From Arcanobacterium pinnipediorum (GTDB lineage Bacteria > Actinomycetota > Actinomycetes > Actinomycetales > Actinomycetaceae): a stretch of DNA of 64,000 nt. Location of the stretch: positions 930,001-994,000 of the forward strand of contig NZ_CP099547.1 of NCBI RefSeq assembly GCF_023973165.1, in the 5' to 3' direction. This document shows, one piece after another, positions 35,386-43,999 of the stretch. A model generated the notes under the pieces. The model did no database searches and was not told the origin of the DNA. It was given only the letters and a program-made list of their open reading frames with translations. A program made the translations under genes and the position numbers. Position 1 is the stretch's first letter, and the number at the start of each line of letters is the position of its first letter.

Positions 35386-35949
35386 ATGAGTGTTATCAAC
35401 AGCTGGCCGATACGCATACTAGCCGTAAGTATCGGGATGGTTACGGGTTTGCTGAGCTGGCAGGGCCGCGGCGCGGATGTGATGAGCGTTGTGGCCATAA
35501 GTATTTTTTACTCGCTACTAGCGTGGAATGCAGTGATTGACGCTTACACAAAAACCCTAGTGGTGTTGGTAAGTAACTGTGCGTTGATCATCGCACTACT
35601 TGCCGATATCTGGCGCTATGGTTGGGATCTTCAATGGTGGTATCCACTAGCTGGCGCGTTGTTGATCTGCTGTTTACCACTGTGGATTTTATCTTCCGCT
35701 ACCTCTGGCACCGTCATAGGAATAGGCGATGTTAGATTGCTGGTGGTCTTGGTGTGTTGGCACGGCTTAAAAGTATTGCCAGTGCTCATAATTGCGGTGG
35801 TGTGCGCTGGATGTGTAGGAGTAGTTGGCTTATTGAGTAAACGGCTGAAATTGTCTTCGACGTTGCCCTTTGGCCCATTTTTGGTTGCCGCCTCGTGGGT
35901 AGTCTCAGTGGGCAAAGAGGCTGTGAATTTGGCACAATCAGTTATATGA
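35386..35949 (+). CDS. Type IV prepilin peptidase (A24 family)
   Basis: A polytopic membrane protein (187 residues, about 6 helices) with the two aspartate motifs of A24 peptidases: AVIDAYTKTL and GIGDVRLL, plus the PFGPFLVAA segment. These enzymes cleave the leader of type IV pilins or Tad/competence pseudopilins on the cytoplasmic side. The N-methylation cysteine domain is absent, as in other short actinobacterial forms. ATG 35386 is chosen; the frame is open to 35335. The stop overlaps the aroC ATG (ATGA). No pilin gene is in the window, but pilD between aroE and aroC is the usual actinobacterial position. Confidence 0.88.
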   Translation: MSVINSWPIRILAVSIGMVTGLLSWQGRGADVMSVVAISIFYSLLAWNAVIDAYTKTLVVLVSNCALIIALLADIWRYGWDLQWWYPLAGALLICCLPLWILSSATSGTVIGIGDVRLLVVLVCWHGLKVLPVLIIAVVCAGCVGVVGLLSKRLKLSSTLPFGPFLVAASWVVSVGKEAVNLAQSVI

Positions 35950-37169
35950 TTCGGTGGAGTACTGCGGGTGAGTCGCATGGACGTGGGTTAATTGCTGTGA
36001 TTGAAGGGATTCCTGCGGGAGTGGAATTATCTACTTCTGGTTTGGAAGCTGAATTACGACGACGGCGTGGCGGTTACGGGCGAGGTACCCGCCAGAGTTT
36101 TGAACAAGACAGATGTGCGTTTATATCTGGGGTTCGTCACGGTAAGACGTTGGGTAGCCCGATTGCGATTGAGATTCATAATAGTGAATGGTTGCGTTGG
36201 GATAGTGTTATGAATCCAGATGTTGTTGATCCCGATGAGCTACGCCGCAGTGATGGACACGGCGATGATCGTGAATTAGCTCGAAATCGTCGGCTGACCC
36301 GGCCTCGTCCCGGGCATGCAGATCTTCCGGGGGTCTTAAAATATGGATTTTACGATGTGCGCAATGTTTTAGAGCGAGCCTCGGCACGTGAAACTGCGGC
36401 GAGAGTGGCTTTAGGTTATGTTGCCAAAGAGTTGCTTCGCCATGTGGCTGGGATCGTCATTGCTGGGCACGTCGTCCAAGTTGGAGATCAGCGCGCACCT
36501 GCGCAGATACTCGATATCGGCGATATTGAGAACATAGAAAATTCTCCTGTGCGGTGTGCAAATGCGCGAACTGAGCAACTTTTTATTGACGTCATCGATA
36601 CCGCGCGGCGTTTGGGCGATACGGTTGGGGGAGTAGTAGAAGTTGTGGCCTGGAATGTTCCGGTTGGACTTGGGACATATACGGTGTGGCACGAACGCTT
36701 AGATGCCCAACTTAGCGCTGCGCTGATGTCTATTCCGGCGGTTAAAGGAGTCGAGATCGGTGATGGTTTTGCTAGTGCTGGCCGGTTTGGTTCGGTAGCA
36801 CATGATGAAATCTTTGCCGATCCATCCGGATTTTCTCGATCTACTAATCGTGCGGGTGGAATTGAAGGCGGAATGAGCAATGGGGAGCCAATCGTTGCTC
36901 GGATGGCGGTTAAACCGATTCCAACGGTGCCACACGCTTTACGCACGATAGATTTGGCAAGTGGTCAAGGCGCCGCTGCCATCCATCAGCGTTCCGATGT
37001 TAGCGCAGTGGTTCCAGCTGCGGTGATTGGAGAAGCGATGATGGCATTGACTCTTGCTGGCCAGGTTGTCCAACATATTGGTGCTAACACAGTTGGTGAT
37101 CTGGCTAATAACATCGCTGCATACCAACAGCGTATCGCCGACCAGTTGGATGGTGAGTTTTTCCAATGA
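35946..37169 (+). CDS. aroC: Chorismate synthase
   Basis: AroC makes chorismate from EPSP with reduced FMN. The N-terminal signature MIRWSTAGESHGRGL is present, followed by RRRGGYGRGTRQ and later the conserved GIEGGMSNGEP and MAVKPIPT motifs. Length is 407 residues. ATG 35946 is preferred over in-frame upstream codons since it begins the conserved sequence and overlaps the pilD stop by 4 bases. It overlaps aroKB by 4 bases at its end. Confidence 0.96.
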   Translation: MIRWSTAGESHGRGLIAVIEGIPAGVELSTSGLEAELRRRRGGYGRGTRQSFEQDRCAFISGVRHGKTLGSPIAIEIHNSEWLRWDSVMNPDVVDPDELRRSDGHGDDRELARNRRLTRPRPGHADLPGVLKYGFYDVRNVLERASARETAARVALGYVAKELLRHVAGIVIAGHVVQVGDQRAPAQILDIGDIENIENSPVRCANARTEQLFIDVIDTARRLGDTVGGVVEVVAWNVPVGLGTYTVWHERLDAQLSAALMSIPAVKGVEIGDGFASAGRFGSVAHDEIFADPSGFSRSTNRAGGIEGGMSNGEPIVARMAVKPIPTVPHALRTIDLASGQGAAAIHQRSDVSAVVPAAVIGEAMMALTLAGQVVQHIGANTVGDLANNIAAYQQRIADQLDGEFFQ

Positions 37170-38716
37170 CGATACAAGTTGTCTTAATCGGTATGCCAGG
37201 GGTTGGCAAAACAACGGTGGGTAAGTTGGTGGCGCGTCGGCTAGGCGTGCCTGCTTTCGATTCTGATCGTCTCATTAGCTTAGAGGCTGGGATGACGGTG
37301 GCAGAGATTTTCGAAAAATATGGCGTGGAGTATTTTCGTGAGTTGGAATATCAGGTTATTCGCCGGGCATTAGCCGACCTCCATGGCGTTTTGTCGTTGG
37401 GCGGCGGAGCCATACTCGATCCAAGAACTCGTCAATTATTAGCAGGCAAACGTGTTGTCTATATTGATGCCACCGATAGTTTATTGGTGTCTCGACTTCG
37501 CAGATCGCGCACTGTTCGTCCGGTGCTGGGTGTAGATATTGCGCGTGCAGTGGCACGGTTGCGCCTAGAACGAGAAGCGTATTATCGGCAGGTGGCATCA
37601 GATATTGTTGTCTCGGATGCTGGTGGAATTCACGTCGTCGTCGATCATGTGATAGAGACGTTGCATAAGCCGCGCTCGATATCGACTGTGTCTGGAAGTA
37701 GTGCATACGATGTGGTTGTGGGAAACGATCTGGTACAAAGTATCGTTCGTGCTGCTCATCCAGGAAGTAAAGTTTTATTGTTGCATAGCCCGAACGTCAC
37801 TTCGTTTGTGAGCCGAATTGATGAGGGCTTAGCACGTTCGGGCATAGAATCCATCGCCTTCGAACTTCCCGATGCAGAGGCAGCAAAAAATATTGATGTG
37901 GTTAAGCAGGTATGGGATCTAGCTGGACATAACCATTTTGGTCGAGACGGAGTTGTGCTCGCCGTTGGTGGCGGGGCAACGACCGACGTTGCCGGTTTTG
38001 TTGCATCGACGTGGATGCGCGGGGTGCGCCTTGTGTGTGTGCCAACTACGCTGTTGGGCATGGTCGATGCAGGGATTGGTGGCAAAACAGGTATCGATAC
38101 TCAATACGGTAAAAATATGGTGGGCAGTTTTTGGGCGCCTTCACATGTTTTTTGCGATACCGATGTTTTACGAACCTTACCTACCGAAGAGATCCGGAGC
38201 GGTTTAGGCGAAATCATTAAATGTGGTTTCATCGCCGATCCGGTGATTGTGTCCTTGGCGCTCGAACCTGAACTCAATTTTGCGGAATTGATTACCCGTG
38301 CTGTACGAGTCAAAGCTGAGGTTGTTGGGCATGATTTCCGCGAAACGCATTGCCGGGCGATTCTCAATTATGGACACACGCTAGCCCATGCGATTGAAGT
38401 TGTCGAAGATTACACGTGGCGCCACGGGCAGGCAGTGGCAGTGGGATGTCTGTTTGCGACCGGTCTCGCCGTAGCAGCTGGATTTCTTTCTCCTGACGTT
38501 ATTATCCAGCAACGAAAGGTTTTGTCCCGACTAGGGTTGCCCACCACGTATTCAGCTAAGCGGCGGGCAGACATCGAACACACAATGCTCACCGACAAAA
38601 AGGTTAGAGATGGAAAACTGCGGTTCGTCGTCGTCGATGAAAATTATCAGATGCATTTCATCACCGATCCACCAACCGATATGCTCGACTATGCGTGGAG
38701 TGTGATTCAACCATGA
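37166..38716 (+). CDS. aroKB: Fused shikimate kinase / 3-dehydroquinate synthase
   Basis: One 516-residue protein joins two pathway enzymes. Residues 1-170 are shikimate kinase: Walker A GMPGVGKTT (9-17), DSD, FRELE, and GGGAI near residue 74, with the lid RTVRPVLG. Residues from about 178 are 3-dehydroquinate synthase: GGGATTDVAGF (near 268), VPTTLLGMVDAGIGGKTGI, and the zinc-binding GEIIKCG, NYGHTLAHAIE and RHGQAVAVG segments. No stop or frameshift separates them. These enzymes act at non-adjacent steps, so fusion gives co-expression rather than direct channelling. Such aroK-aroB fusions are known in some Actinomycetales and Bifidobacterium. It overlaps genes at both ends by 4 bases. Confidence 0.95.
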   Translation: MTIQVVLIGMPGVGKTTVGKLVARRLGVPAFDSDRLISLEAGMTVAEIFEKYGVEYFRELEYQVIRRALADLHGVLSLGGGAILDPRTRQLLAGKRVVYIDATDSLLVSRLRRSRTVRPVLGVDIARAVARLRLEREAYYRQVASDIVVSDAGGIHVVVDHVIETLHKPRSISTVSGSSAYDVVVGNDLVQSIVRAAHPGSKVLLLHSPNVTSFVSRIDEGLARSGIESIAFELPDAEAAKNIDVVKQVWDLAGHNHFGRDGVVLAVGGGATTDVAGFVASTWMRGVRLVCVPTTLLGMVDAGIGGKTGIDTQYGKNMVGSFWAPSHVFCDTDVLRTLPTEEIRSGLGEIIKCGFIADPVIVSLALEPELNFAELITRAVRVKAEVVGHDFRETHCRAILNYGHTLAHAIEVVEDYTWRHGQAVAVGCLFATGLAVAAGFLSPDVIIQQRKVLSRLGLPTTYSAKRRADIEHTMLTDKKVRDGKLRFVVVDENYQMHFITDPPTDMLDYAWSVIQP

Positions 38717-39237
38717 GTGCTGTTATTTTGATCGGACCTGATGGCGCAGGAAAATCGACTATCTTGGCTGAATATGAGCGGCGTGGCTATCTCATTGGCG
38801 ACGTCGATGAAATCGTTAGCCATACCTTGGGCGTATCTGTTGCCCAGTCGTACACCGATGTCGAAAAGTCGTTACGATACCAGGTTACCCTTGACATTGT
38901 CCGGGATTTGTTTGGCGATATTAAACAAGAGCCGGACAATCGGTTTGCCCTGGCGCTCCCTCCAGATTATGTGGATCAACATCAGATCGTCGCAGAACTA
39001 CGTGCGCTACGCAGTATCGATGGGGTAGTGGTTGTGGCAATCGAGGCCAGTGTGAGCGTTTTGATGCGGCGTTTAGCGTTGCATGGTCCGCGGGTGACGA
39101 ATATCGTGTTGCCGCGCAAAGAGTTTACCCTTCAGCTTCACAAACGACGTCCGCAGTATCGCCAAGATGCTGATTTTACGATCGATACGAGTGAGGAAAC
39201 GATAGAAAAATGCTATGCAATGTTGCCGATGGCGTAA
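38713..39237 (+). CDS. Second shikimate-kinase-like P-loop protein, degenerate
   Basis: The 174-residue product has Walker A GPDGAGKST (residues 8-16), a GDVDE motif like the kinase DxD, and a C-terminal LQLHKRRPQYRQDADFTIDTS like the end of shikimate kinases. The substrate-binding GGG motif is replaced by LALPPDY and the FRxxE arginine context is altered (VEKSLRYQV). The lid region RRLALHGPRVTN is also unusual. It probably binds a nucleotide, but shikimate may not be the substrate. ATG 38713 overlaps the aroKB stop. Together with the intact kinase domain upstream it looks like a duplicated copy that has diverged. Confidence 0.7.
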   Translation: MSAVILIGPDGAGKSTILAEYERRGYLIGDVDEIVSHTLGVSVAQSYTDVEKSLRYQVTLDIVRDLFGDIKQEPDNRFALALPPDYVDQHQIVAELRALRSIDGVVVVAIEASVSVLMRRLALHGPRVTNIVLPRKEFTLQLHKRRPQYRQDADFTIDTSEETIEKCYAMLPMA

Positions 39238-39328
39238 TTATGCTCATAAATCGCCCAGCTTGACGCAGTTGGCGGTAAAAAACAGTTAAAATCCAAAAGG
39301 AATCATTGACGCTATAGATTGGATAAAC

Positions 39329-39886
39329 GTGGCAACCACAAATGACCTCAAGAACGGTATGGTGCTTAAGATTGACAACCAACTTTGGCAGGTTGTTGAA
39401 TTTCAGCACGTCAAGCCAGGCAAGGGCCCAGCTTTCGTGCGTACTAAGTTAAAGAATGTACTTTCCGGAAAGAACGTCGATAAGACTTTTAATGCTGGAG
39501 TCAAAGTCGAGACAGCAACTGTTGATCGTCGTGATATGCAGTATCTGTACAACGATGGTACTGATTTTATCTTCATGGATCTCGATAATTATGAACAACT
39601 TCCAGTGAGTGCTGAAATTGTTGGCGATGCCAAGAACTACATGCTGGAAAATTCAAACGTTATCGTTGCCATGCATGAAGGTGCAGTTCTTTTCATTGAA
39701 TTACCAGCTTCAGTTGTTTTGGAAGTGACCTACACTGAGCCAGGTTTGCAAGGTGATCGTTCTAATTCTGGAACCAAGCCGGCAACAGTAGAAACAGGCT
39801 ACGAGTTGCAGGTGCCACTCTTCCTTGATCAGGGCACGAAGATCAAGGTCGATACACGTACTGGCGAATATATCAACCGCGCCTGA
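39329..39886 (+). CDS. efp: Elongation factor P
   Basis: EF-P rescues ribosomes stalled at polyproline. Three beta-barrel domains are present in 185 residues, with FVRTKLKNV, the acidic [11 protein letters not shown] segment and a C-terminal TRTGEYI. The tip loop is PGKGP with Lys32 at its apex and Pro34 next to it, the actinobacterial form thought to work without lysine modification. Start GTG has only a weak GGA upstream. A TTGACG at 39260-39265 and TAAAAT at 39287-39292 are 21 bases apart, a poor promoter. The stop shares a base with the nusB start. Confidence 0.96.
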   Translation: MATTNDLKNGMVLKIDNQLWQVVEFQHVKPGKGPAFVRTKLKNVLSGKNVDKTFNAGVKVETATVDRRDMQYLYNDGTDFIFMDLDNYEQLPVSAEIVGDAKNYMLENSNVIVAMHEGAVLFIELPASVVLEVTYTEPGLQGDRSNSGTKPATVETGYELQVPLFLDQGTKIKVDTRTGEYINRA

Positions 39887-40362
39887 TGAGTACTACATCA
39901 TCGGCACAGCAACGGCCTCGTAAAGGTCGCAAAGGGCGTTCACTACAACGCCAACGTGCCTTAGATGTGCTTTACGAAGCGGATCTAAGGAGTGGAGAAA
40001 TTGATCTCAGCGAACTTTTAGAGCAACGCAGTCAACAATCGCCCGCCCAAGAACCAATCAAAGCCTACGGGCAAGAGATTGTGCGAACATACGTCGAGTG
40101 GGCCGATAACGTCGATTCAATGATTGAGGCCGCATCTCCGCAATGGTCGCTGGCTCGAATGAGCATTGTTGATCGCAGTCTCCTGCGCATCGGTACGACA
40201 GAACTGATGTTTATGGACGTCCCGATCGCCATTGTCATCAAGGAAATTACGAGTCTCGTGCGTGATTTTTCAAATGACAAAGCAGTTGGATTCACGATGG
40301 GCGTGTTAAACCGAATCGCAGAGATTCGTAGCGCTGAAACAAGTGGACGCGCCACTGAGTAA
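39886..40362 (+). CDS. nusB: Transcription antitermination factor NusB
   Basis: NusB binds boxA RNA with S10 to support rRNA transcription. The 158-residue all-helical protein shows the family pattern QRALDVLYEADLR, WSLARMSIVDRSLLRIGTTEL, and FSNDKAVGFTMGVLNRIA. The N-terminus is basic (RPRKGRKGRSLQRQ). ATG overlaps the efp stop (TGATG). It is followed by a strong hairpin. Confidence 0.95.
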   Translation: MSTTSSAQQRPRKGRKGRSLQRQRALDVLYEADLRSGEIDLSELLEQRSQQSPAQEPIKAYGQEIVRTYVEWADNVDSMIEAASPQWSLARMSIVDRSLLRIGTTELMFMDVPIAIVIKEITSLVRDFSNDKAVGFTMGVLNRIAEIRSAETSGRATE

Positions 40363-40374
40363 GTGATTGATCGT

Positions 40375-40404
40375 AGCGGGTAAGAGCTTTGGCTCTTACC
40401 CGCT
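40375..40404 (+). terminator. Terminator of the aro-efp-nusB cluster
   Basis: A perfect 13-bp stem (40375-40387 and 40392-40404, loop TTTG) lies 12 bases after nusB. The following bases are GTTGTC, a weak U-run. Confidence 0.75.
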
Positions 40405-40540
40405 GTTGTCTAGGTAGACAGTGAGACTAGAACTCAATTCGCGGGCGTTGAGTTTCATCATGAGTCAAAGATTAGGTCAACCATCACACCTGAGTTTTTT
40501 AGACCCTAGTTTCATACCAACTTCTGGCACCATAATACGT

Positions 40541-41110
40541 ATGATTACTCCTGGAAAAGCATTCGTCGTGTGTGGACCTACTGCCGTTGGCAAAGGCACA
40601 GTGCTCAAAGAAGTCTTAGCGCGCGATCCCCACCTTTGGTATTCGGTGTCTGCAACCACTCGTTCACCTCGCCCCGGTGAAGTCGATGGGGTACATTATT
40701 TTTTCGTTTCACAGGCGAAATTTGATGAGCTCGTGGCGCAAAACGGTATGCTGGAATGGGCTGTGGTTCACAAGGTTCATCGATACGGAACACCTCGTAA
40801 GCCAGTTGAAGATGCAATGGCGCAAGGCTACAACGTGATCTTAGAGCTCGATCTCGATGGTGCGCGCCAGGTTCGCGAAGCGATGCCAGATGCCCGTCAA
40901 ATATTTATTGCACCGCCGTCGTGGGATGAACTTCAGGAGCGGTTGCGCGGGCGTGGTACTGAAGACGAAGAAGAACAACAACGTCGCCTAACGACCGCAC
41001 GTACCGAGCTAGCTGCCCAAGATGAGTTCGACGACGTCGTCATCAATGATACAGTGGCTAATGCCACCACCGCGCTACTCAATATTATTCATTCATCCAC
41101 GGTAGAATGA
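40541..41110 (+). CDS. gmk: Guanylate kinase
   Basis: Gmk phosphorylates GMP to GDP. P-loop GPTAVGKGT (residues 12-20), the GMP site [19 protein letters not shown], and [20 protein letters not shown] are present. Length is 189 residues from ATG 40541, the start that fits the family; the frame is open back to 40421. There is no SD; CATAAT at 40531-40536 may be a -10 box, which would give a near-leaderless start. In related genomes an mihF gene lies before gmk; it is absent here. Confidence 0.93.
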   Translation: MITPGKAFVVCGPTAVGKGTVLKEVLARDPHLWYSVSATTRSPRPGEVDGVHYFFVSQAKFDELVAQNGMLEWAVVHKVHRYGTPRKPVEDAMAQGYNVILELDLDGARQVREAMPDARQIFIAPPSWDELQERLRGRGTEDEEEQQRRLTTARTELAAQDEFDDVVINDTVANATTALLNIIHSSTVE

Positions 41111-41154
41111 GCTCTCGTATAGTACACCGAAATTTTGTGTTAGAAGAGGTAGAC

Positions 41155-41418
41155 ATGTCTGGAACCACTGCCAACCCTGAGGGTATTACGTCCCCAGCAA
41201 TCGATGATTTATTGGAAAAAGTCGATTCGAAGTATACGTTGGCTGTTTTTGGTGCAGCTCGTGCACGTCAGATTAACTCCTACCGTCAAGAACTTAATGC
41301 TGGCGATGGCAACATTACTAGCATCGGCCCACTTGTGCCTTCCGCGCCTGAAGATAAGCCACTTTCTGTTGCTTTAGAAGAAGTAGCAGAAGATAAGCTG
41401 AAGTTTACTCGCGAGTAA
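41155..41418 (+). CDS. rpoZ: DNA-directed RNA polymerase subunit omega
   Basis: Omega helps assemble RNA polymerase. The 87-residue protein has [30 protein letters not shown] in short pieces typical of the family ([16 protein letters not shown]). ATG 41155 with AGAGGTAG upstream is preferred; ATG 41107 overlaps the gmk stop and is also in frame. gmk-rpoZ-coaBC is the usual actinobacterial order. Confidence 0.94.
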   Translation: MSGTTANPEGITSPAIDDLLEKVDSKYTLAVFGAARARQINSYRQELNAGDGNITSIGPLVPSAPEDKPLSVALEEVAEDKLKFTRE

Positions 41419-41420
41419 TC

Positions 41421-42707
41421 ATGGCACTAACAACGCCCGAACGAGCCTCCCAATCGGGAGGCTTGTCTCATGCCACTCCCCGAATACTGTTTGGGGTCAG
41501 TGGCGGTATTGCCGCTTATAAAGCTGTTACGGCTGTTCGAAGATTGCGGCAATGGGGAGCCGAGGTTAGTGTTGTTCCCACGCATTCGGCTTTGACGATG
41601 GTTGGCCGTACAACCTGGGAAGCAATCTCAGGCCACAAGGTACGCGTTGATGTATGGGAAGATGCTGACCAAGTTGTGCACGTTAACGCCGGGGCACAAG
41701 CAGACTTGTTCGTTGTTGCACCAGCAACTGCCAACACGATCGCTAAATTAGCGCACGGCCTTGCCGATAATTTGTTAACGAATGCTGGCCTTGTTGCCAC
41801 CTGCCCGCGTCTAATAGCTCCCGCAATGCACACCCAAATGTGGGATAACCCAGCTACGGTTGCAAATGTTAAAACACTTCAAGACCGTGGTTGGGAGCTG
41901 ATAGGGCCACAAACGGGTCAGTTAACTGGTTCAGATATCGGAGCTGGCCGGATGAGCGAGCCAGAAGCAATCGCCGAGCGCGCAATCGCTATATTAGAAG
42001 AACGCGGATTTAGCGGAAAAACTTTCGCCCCCTCTACAGGGCAAACCTGGGTTATTTCTGCCGGCGGCACTCGTGAAGCAATCGATCCAGTGCGCTATAT
42101 TGCTAACCACTCTACGGGGATCATGGGTGTTGAGCTTGCCAATAGGGCAGTACGAAATGGTCATCGTGCCATTTTGGTTGCCGCTAATATCAGTAGTGAT
42201 ATTCGTTCGCGCTGTTTACCCAACGTTGAGATTATCGACGTCGTTAGTGCACGTGATGTGCATGATGCTATGGATAAGTTAGCTGTCAATGCTGACGTTG
42301 TGATTATGGCTGCAGCGATTAGTGACTTCCATGTGGCAGCTGCTGAGACTAAAATTAAACGAGGTGAATCGTTAACGCTTCACCTCCAAGCTAATCCTGA
42401 TATTTTGGCAGATCTCGGATTGCACCGCCGTCGTGAAAATCAATGCGTGGTGGGATTTGCGGCAGAAACCGGTGATGAAACCCATTCATATCTTCAATAC
42501 GGGCAGCTCAAGGCGCAGCGCAAAGGCGCCGATCTGATGGTCATCAACAAAGTTGGTAACGGCAGTGGATTTGGTGATGTAGATACCGTTGTATCAATTG
42601 TGAATAATCGCGGTGAGATACGAGCCGAATATGAAGGAAATAAAGCTGATATTGCCGCCCATATCGTCTTAAGTATTGAACAATGGACCAGCCAACATTT
42701 CTCATAA
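41421..42707 (+). CDS. coaBC: Bifunctional phosphopantothenoylcysteine decarboxylase / synthetase
   Basis: CoaBC carries out two steps of coenzyme A synthesis. The CoaC half begins RILFGVSGGIAAYK (from residue 21), binds FMN and contains APAMHTQMW; the CoaB half starts near residue 205 with TWVISAGGTREAIDPVRYI, then NHSTGIMG, AAISDF and KIKRG. Length is 428 residues. The start is uncertain: ATG 41421 has no SD, and a terminator-like hairpin for rpoZ occupies codons 9-15. TTG 41463, in frame just after the hairpin, would also leave a complete CoaC domain. Confidence 0.94.
   Translation: MALTTPERASQSGGLSHATPRILFGVSGGIAAYKAVTAVRRLRQWGAEVSVVPTHSALTMVGRTTWEAISGHKVRVDVWEDADQVVHVNAGAQADLFVVAPATANTIAKLAHGLADNLLTNAGLVATCPRLIAPAMHTQMWDNPATVANVKTLQDRGWELIGPQTGQLTGSDIGAGRMSEPEAIAERAIAILEERGFSGKTFAPSTGQTWVISAGGTREAIDPVRYIANHSTGIMGVELANRAVRNGHRAILVAANISSDIRSRCLPNVEIIDVVSARDVHDAMDKLAVNADVVIMAAAISDFHVAAAETKIKRGESLTLHLQANPDILADLGLHRRRENQCVVGFAAETGDETHSYLQYGQLKAQRKGADLMVINKVGNGSGFGDVDTVVSIVNNRGEIRAEYEGNKADIAAHIVLSIEQWTSQHFS
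41444..41463 (+). terminator. Hairpin between rpoZ and coaBC, inside the annotated coaBC start
   Basis: AGCCTCCC and GGGAGGCT form a perfect 8-bp stem with loop AATC, followed by TTGTCTC. It lies 25 bases after the rpoZ stop and would be inside coaBC if ATG 41421 is used. Confidence 0.6.
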
Positions 42708-42744
42708 GTCGTATGCGTAGATTGACACTAGTAAAGGAAATTTC

Positions 42745-43944
42745 ATGACTCTTCAGCCTTTCACCTCTGAGTCTGTGACCGAGGGACATCCGGATAAAGT
42801 CTGCGATAAGATCGCCGATTCGATCCTCGATGCGATGATCGCCCAAGATCCGGCGTCGCGTGTTGCAGTCGAAGTTCTCGCAACTACCGGATTGGTTCAT
42901 GTCGCAGGTGAGGTGACTACACATGGTTACGTCGAGATTCTCGATATTGTGCGCAAAGTTGTCAATGATATCGGATATACCTCATCGAGTATCGGTTTTG
43001 ATGGTAACTCTTGTGGTGTCTCGGTTTCTATCGGCCAACAGTCACCCGATATTGCCAGTTCTGTTGACGCATCGCTAGAAGTTCGCACTGGCGAGAACAC
43101 CGACGACGAGGACCAGCAAGGCGCAGGCGATCAGGGTCTGATGTTTGGCTATGCGTCCAATGAAACCCCTGCACTGATGCCTTTGCCTATTTTCCTTTCC
43201 CACCGGCTATCGGAACGATTGACTAAAGTCCGCAAAGAAAACATTGTTGCGGGGCTGCGTCCTGATGGAAAGACCCAAGTCACCGTGAATTACGATGGCG
43301 CTACGCCGGTGAGTATTGCTACTGTCGTTGTTTCTACCCAGCATGATCCCGATGTTGAGCTAGCCCGCCTCCAAGAGCAGATCATCACTCATGTTATTGA
43401 ACCTGTACTCAAAGAGTATGCCACCAATGTAGATTATTCTGACGTGAAGTTCTTAGTCAATCCTTCTGGACGTTTCGAAATCGGTGGTCCGATGGGTGAT
43501 GCTGGTGTTACTGGCCGGAAGATTATCGTCGATACATACGGCGGCATGGCCCGGCACGGCGGCGGTGCTTTCTCAGGTAAAGACCCGTCAAAAGTCGATC
43601 GTTCGGCTGCCTACGCTGCTCGATGGGTAGCTAAGCACATCGTCGCGGCTCAGCTGGCTGACCGTTGTGAAGTCCAAGTCGCGTACGCTATCGGCAAGGC
43701 GCGTCCGGTTTCGGTGCGCATCGAAACATTTGGCACCAACAAAGTTTCGGAAGAAACGATAGCTGCGGGAGTTTCGCAGGTTTTCGATCTGCGCCCGGCA
43801 GCTATTATTCGAGATCTGGATCTACTCCGGCCAATTTATGCGTTGACGTCAAACTATGGGCATTTTGGTCGCGATTGTCCAGAATTTACCTGGGAAAAAA
43901 CTGATCGTATCGAGCAGTTGCGTGCAGCTGTTGGGCTTGAATGA
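42745..43944 (+). CDS. metK: S-adenosylmethionine synthetase
   Basis: MetK makes SAM from methionine and ATP. Typical motifs are [30 protein letters not shown], the loop [17 protein letters not shown], and a late YGHFGR. Length is 399 residues. ATG has AAAGGAA 6 bases upstream. No SAM riboswitch was recognised in the 37-base gap before it. Confidence 0.97.
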   Translation: MTLQPFTSESVTEGHPDKVCDKIADSILDAMIAQDPASRVAVEVLATTGLVHVAGEVTTHGYVEILDIVRKVVNDIGYTSSSIGFDGNSCGVSVSIGQQSPDIASSVDASLEVRTGENTDDEDQQGAGDQGLMFGYASNETPALMPLPIFLSHRLSERLTKVRKENIVAGLRPDGKTQVTVNYDGATPVSIATVVVSTQHDPDVELARLQEQIITHVIEPVLKEYATNVDYSDVKFLVNPSGRFEIGGPMGDAGVTGRKIIVDTYGGMARHGGGAFSGKDPSKVDRSAAYAARWVAKHIVAAQLADRCEVQVAYAIGKARPVSVRIETFGTNKVSEETIAAGVSQVFDLRPAAIIRDLDLLRPIYALTSNYGHFGRDCPEFTWEKTDRIEQLRAAVGLE

Positions 43945-43999
43945 CCGTATGGGGTGCGTGTAACGCTTTTATGGTGGAGCTAGGTGATGGAATAGTATT

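Noticed and set aside
39260..39292. TTGACG ... TAAAAT promoter for efp
   Set aside because: The 21-base spacer is too long for a confident promoter call.
42708..42744. SAM riboswitch upstream of metK
   Set aside because: The gap is only 37 bases and holds an SD but no aptamer-like structure.
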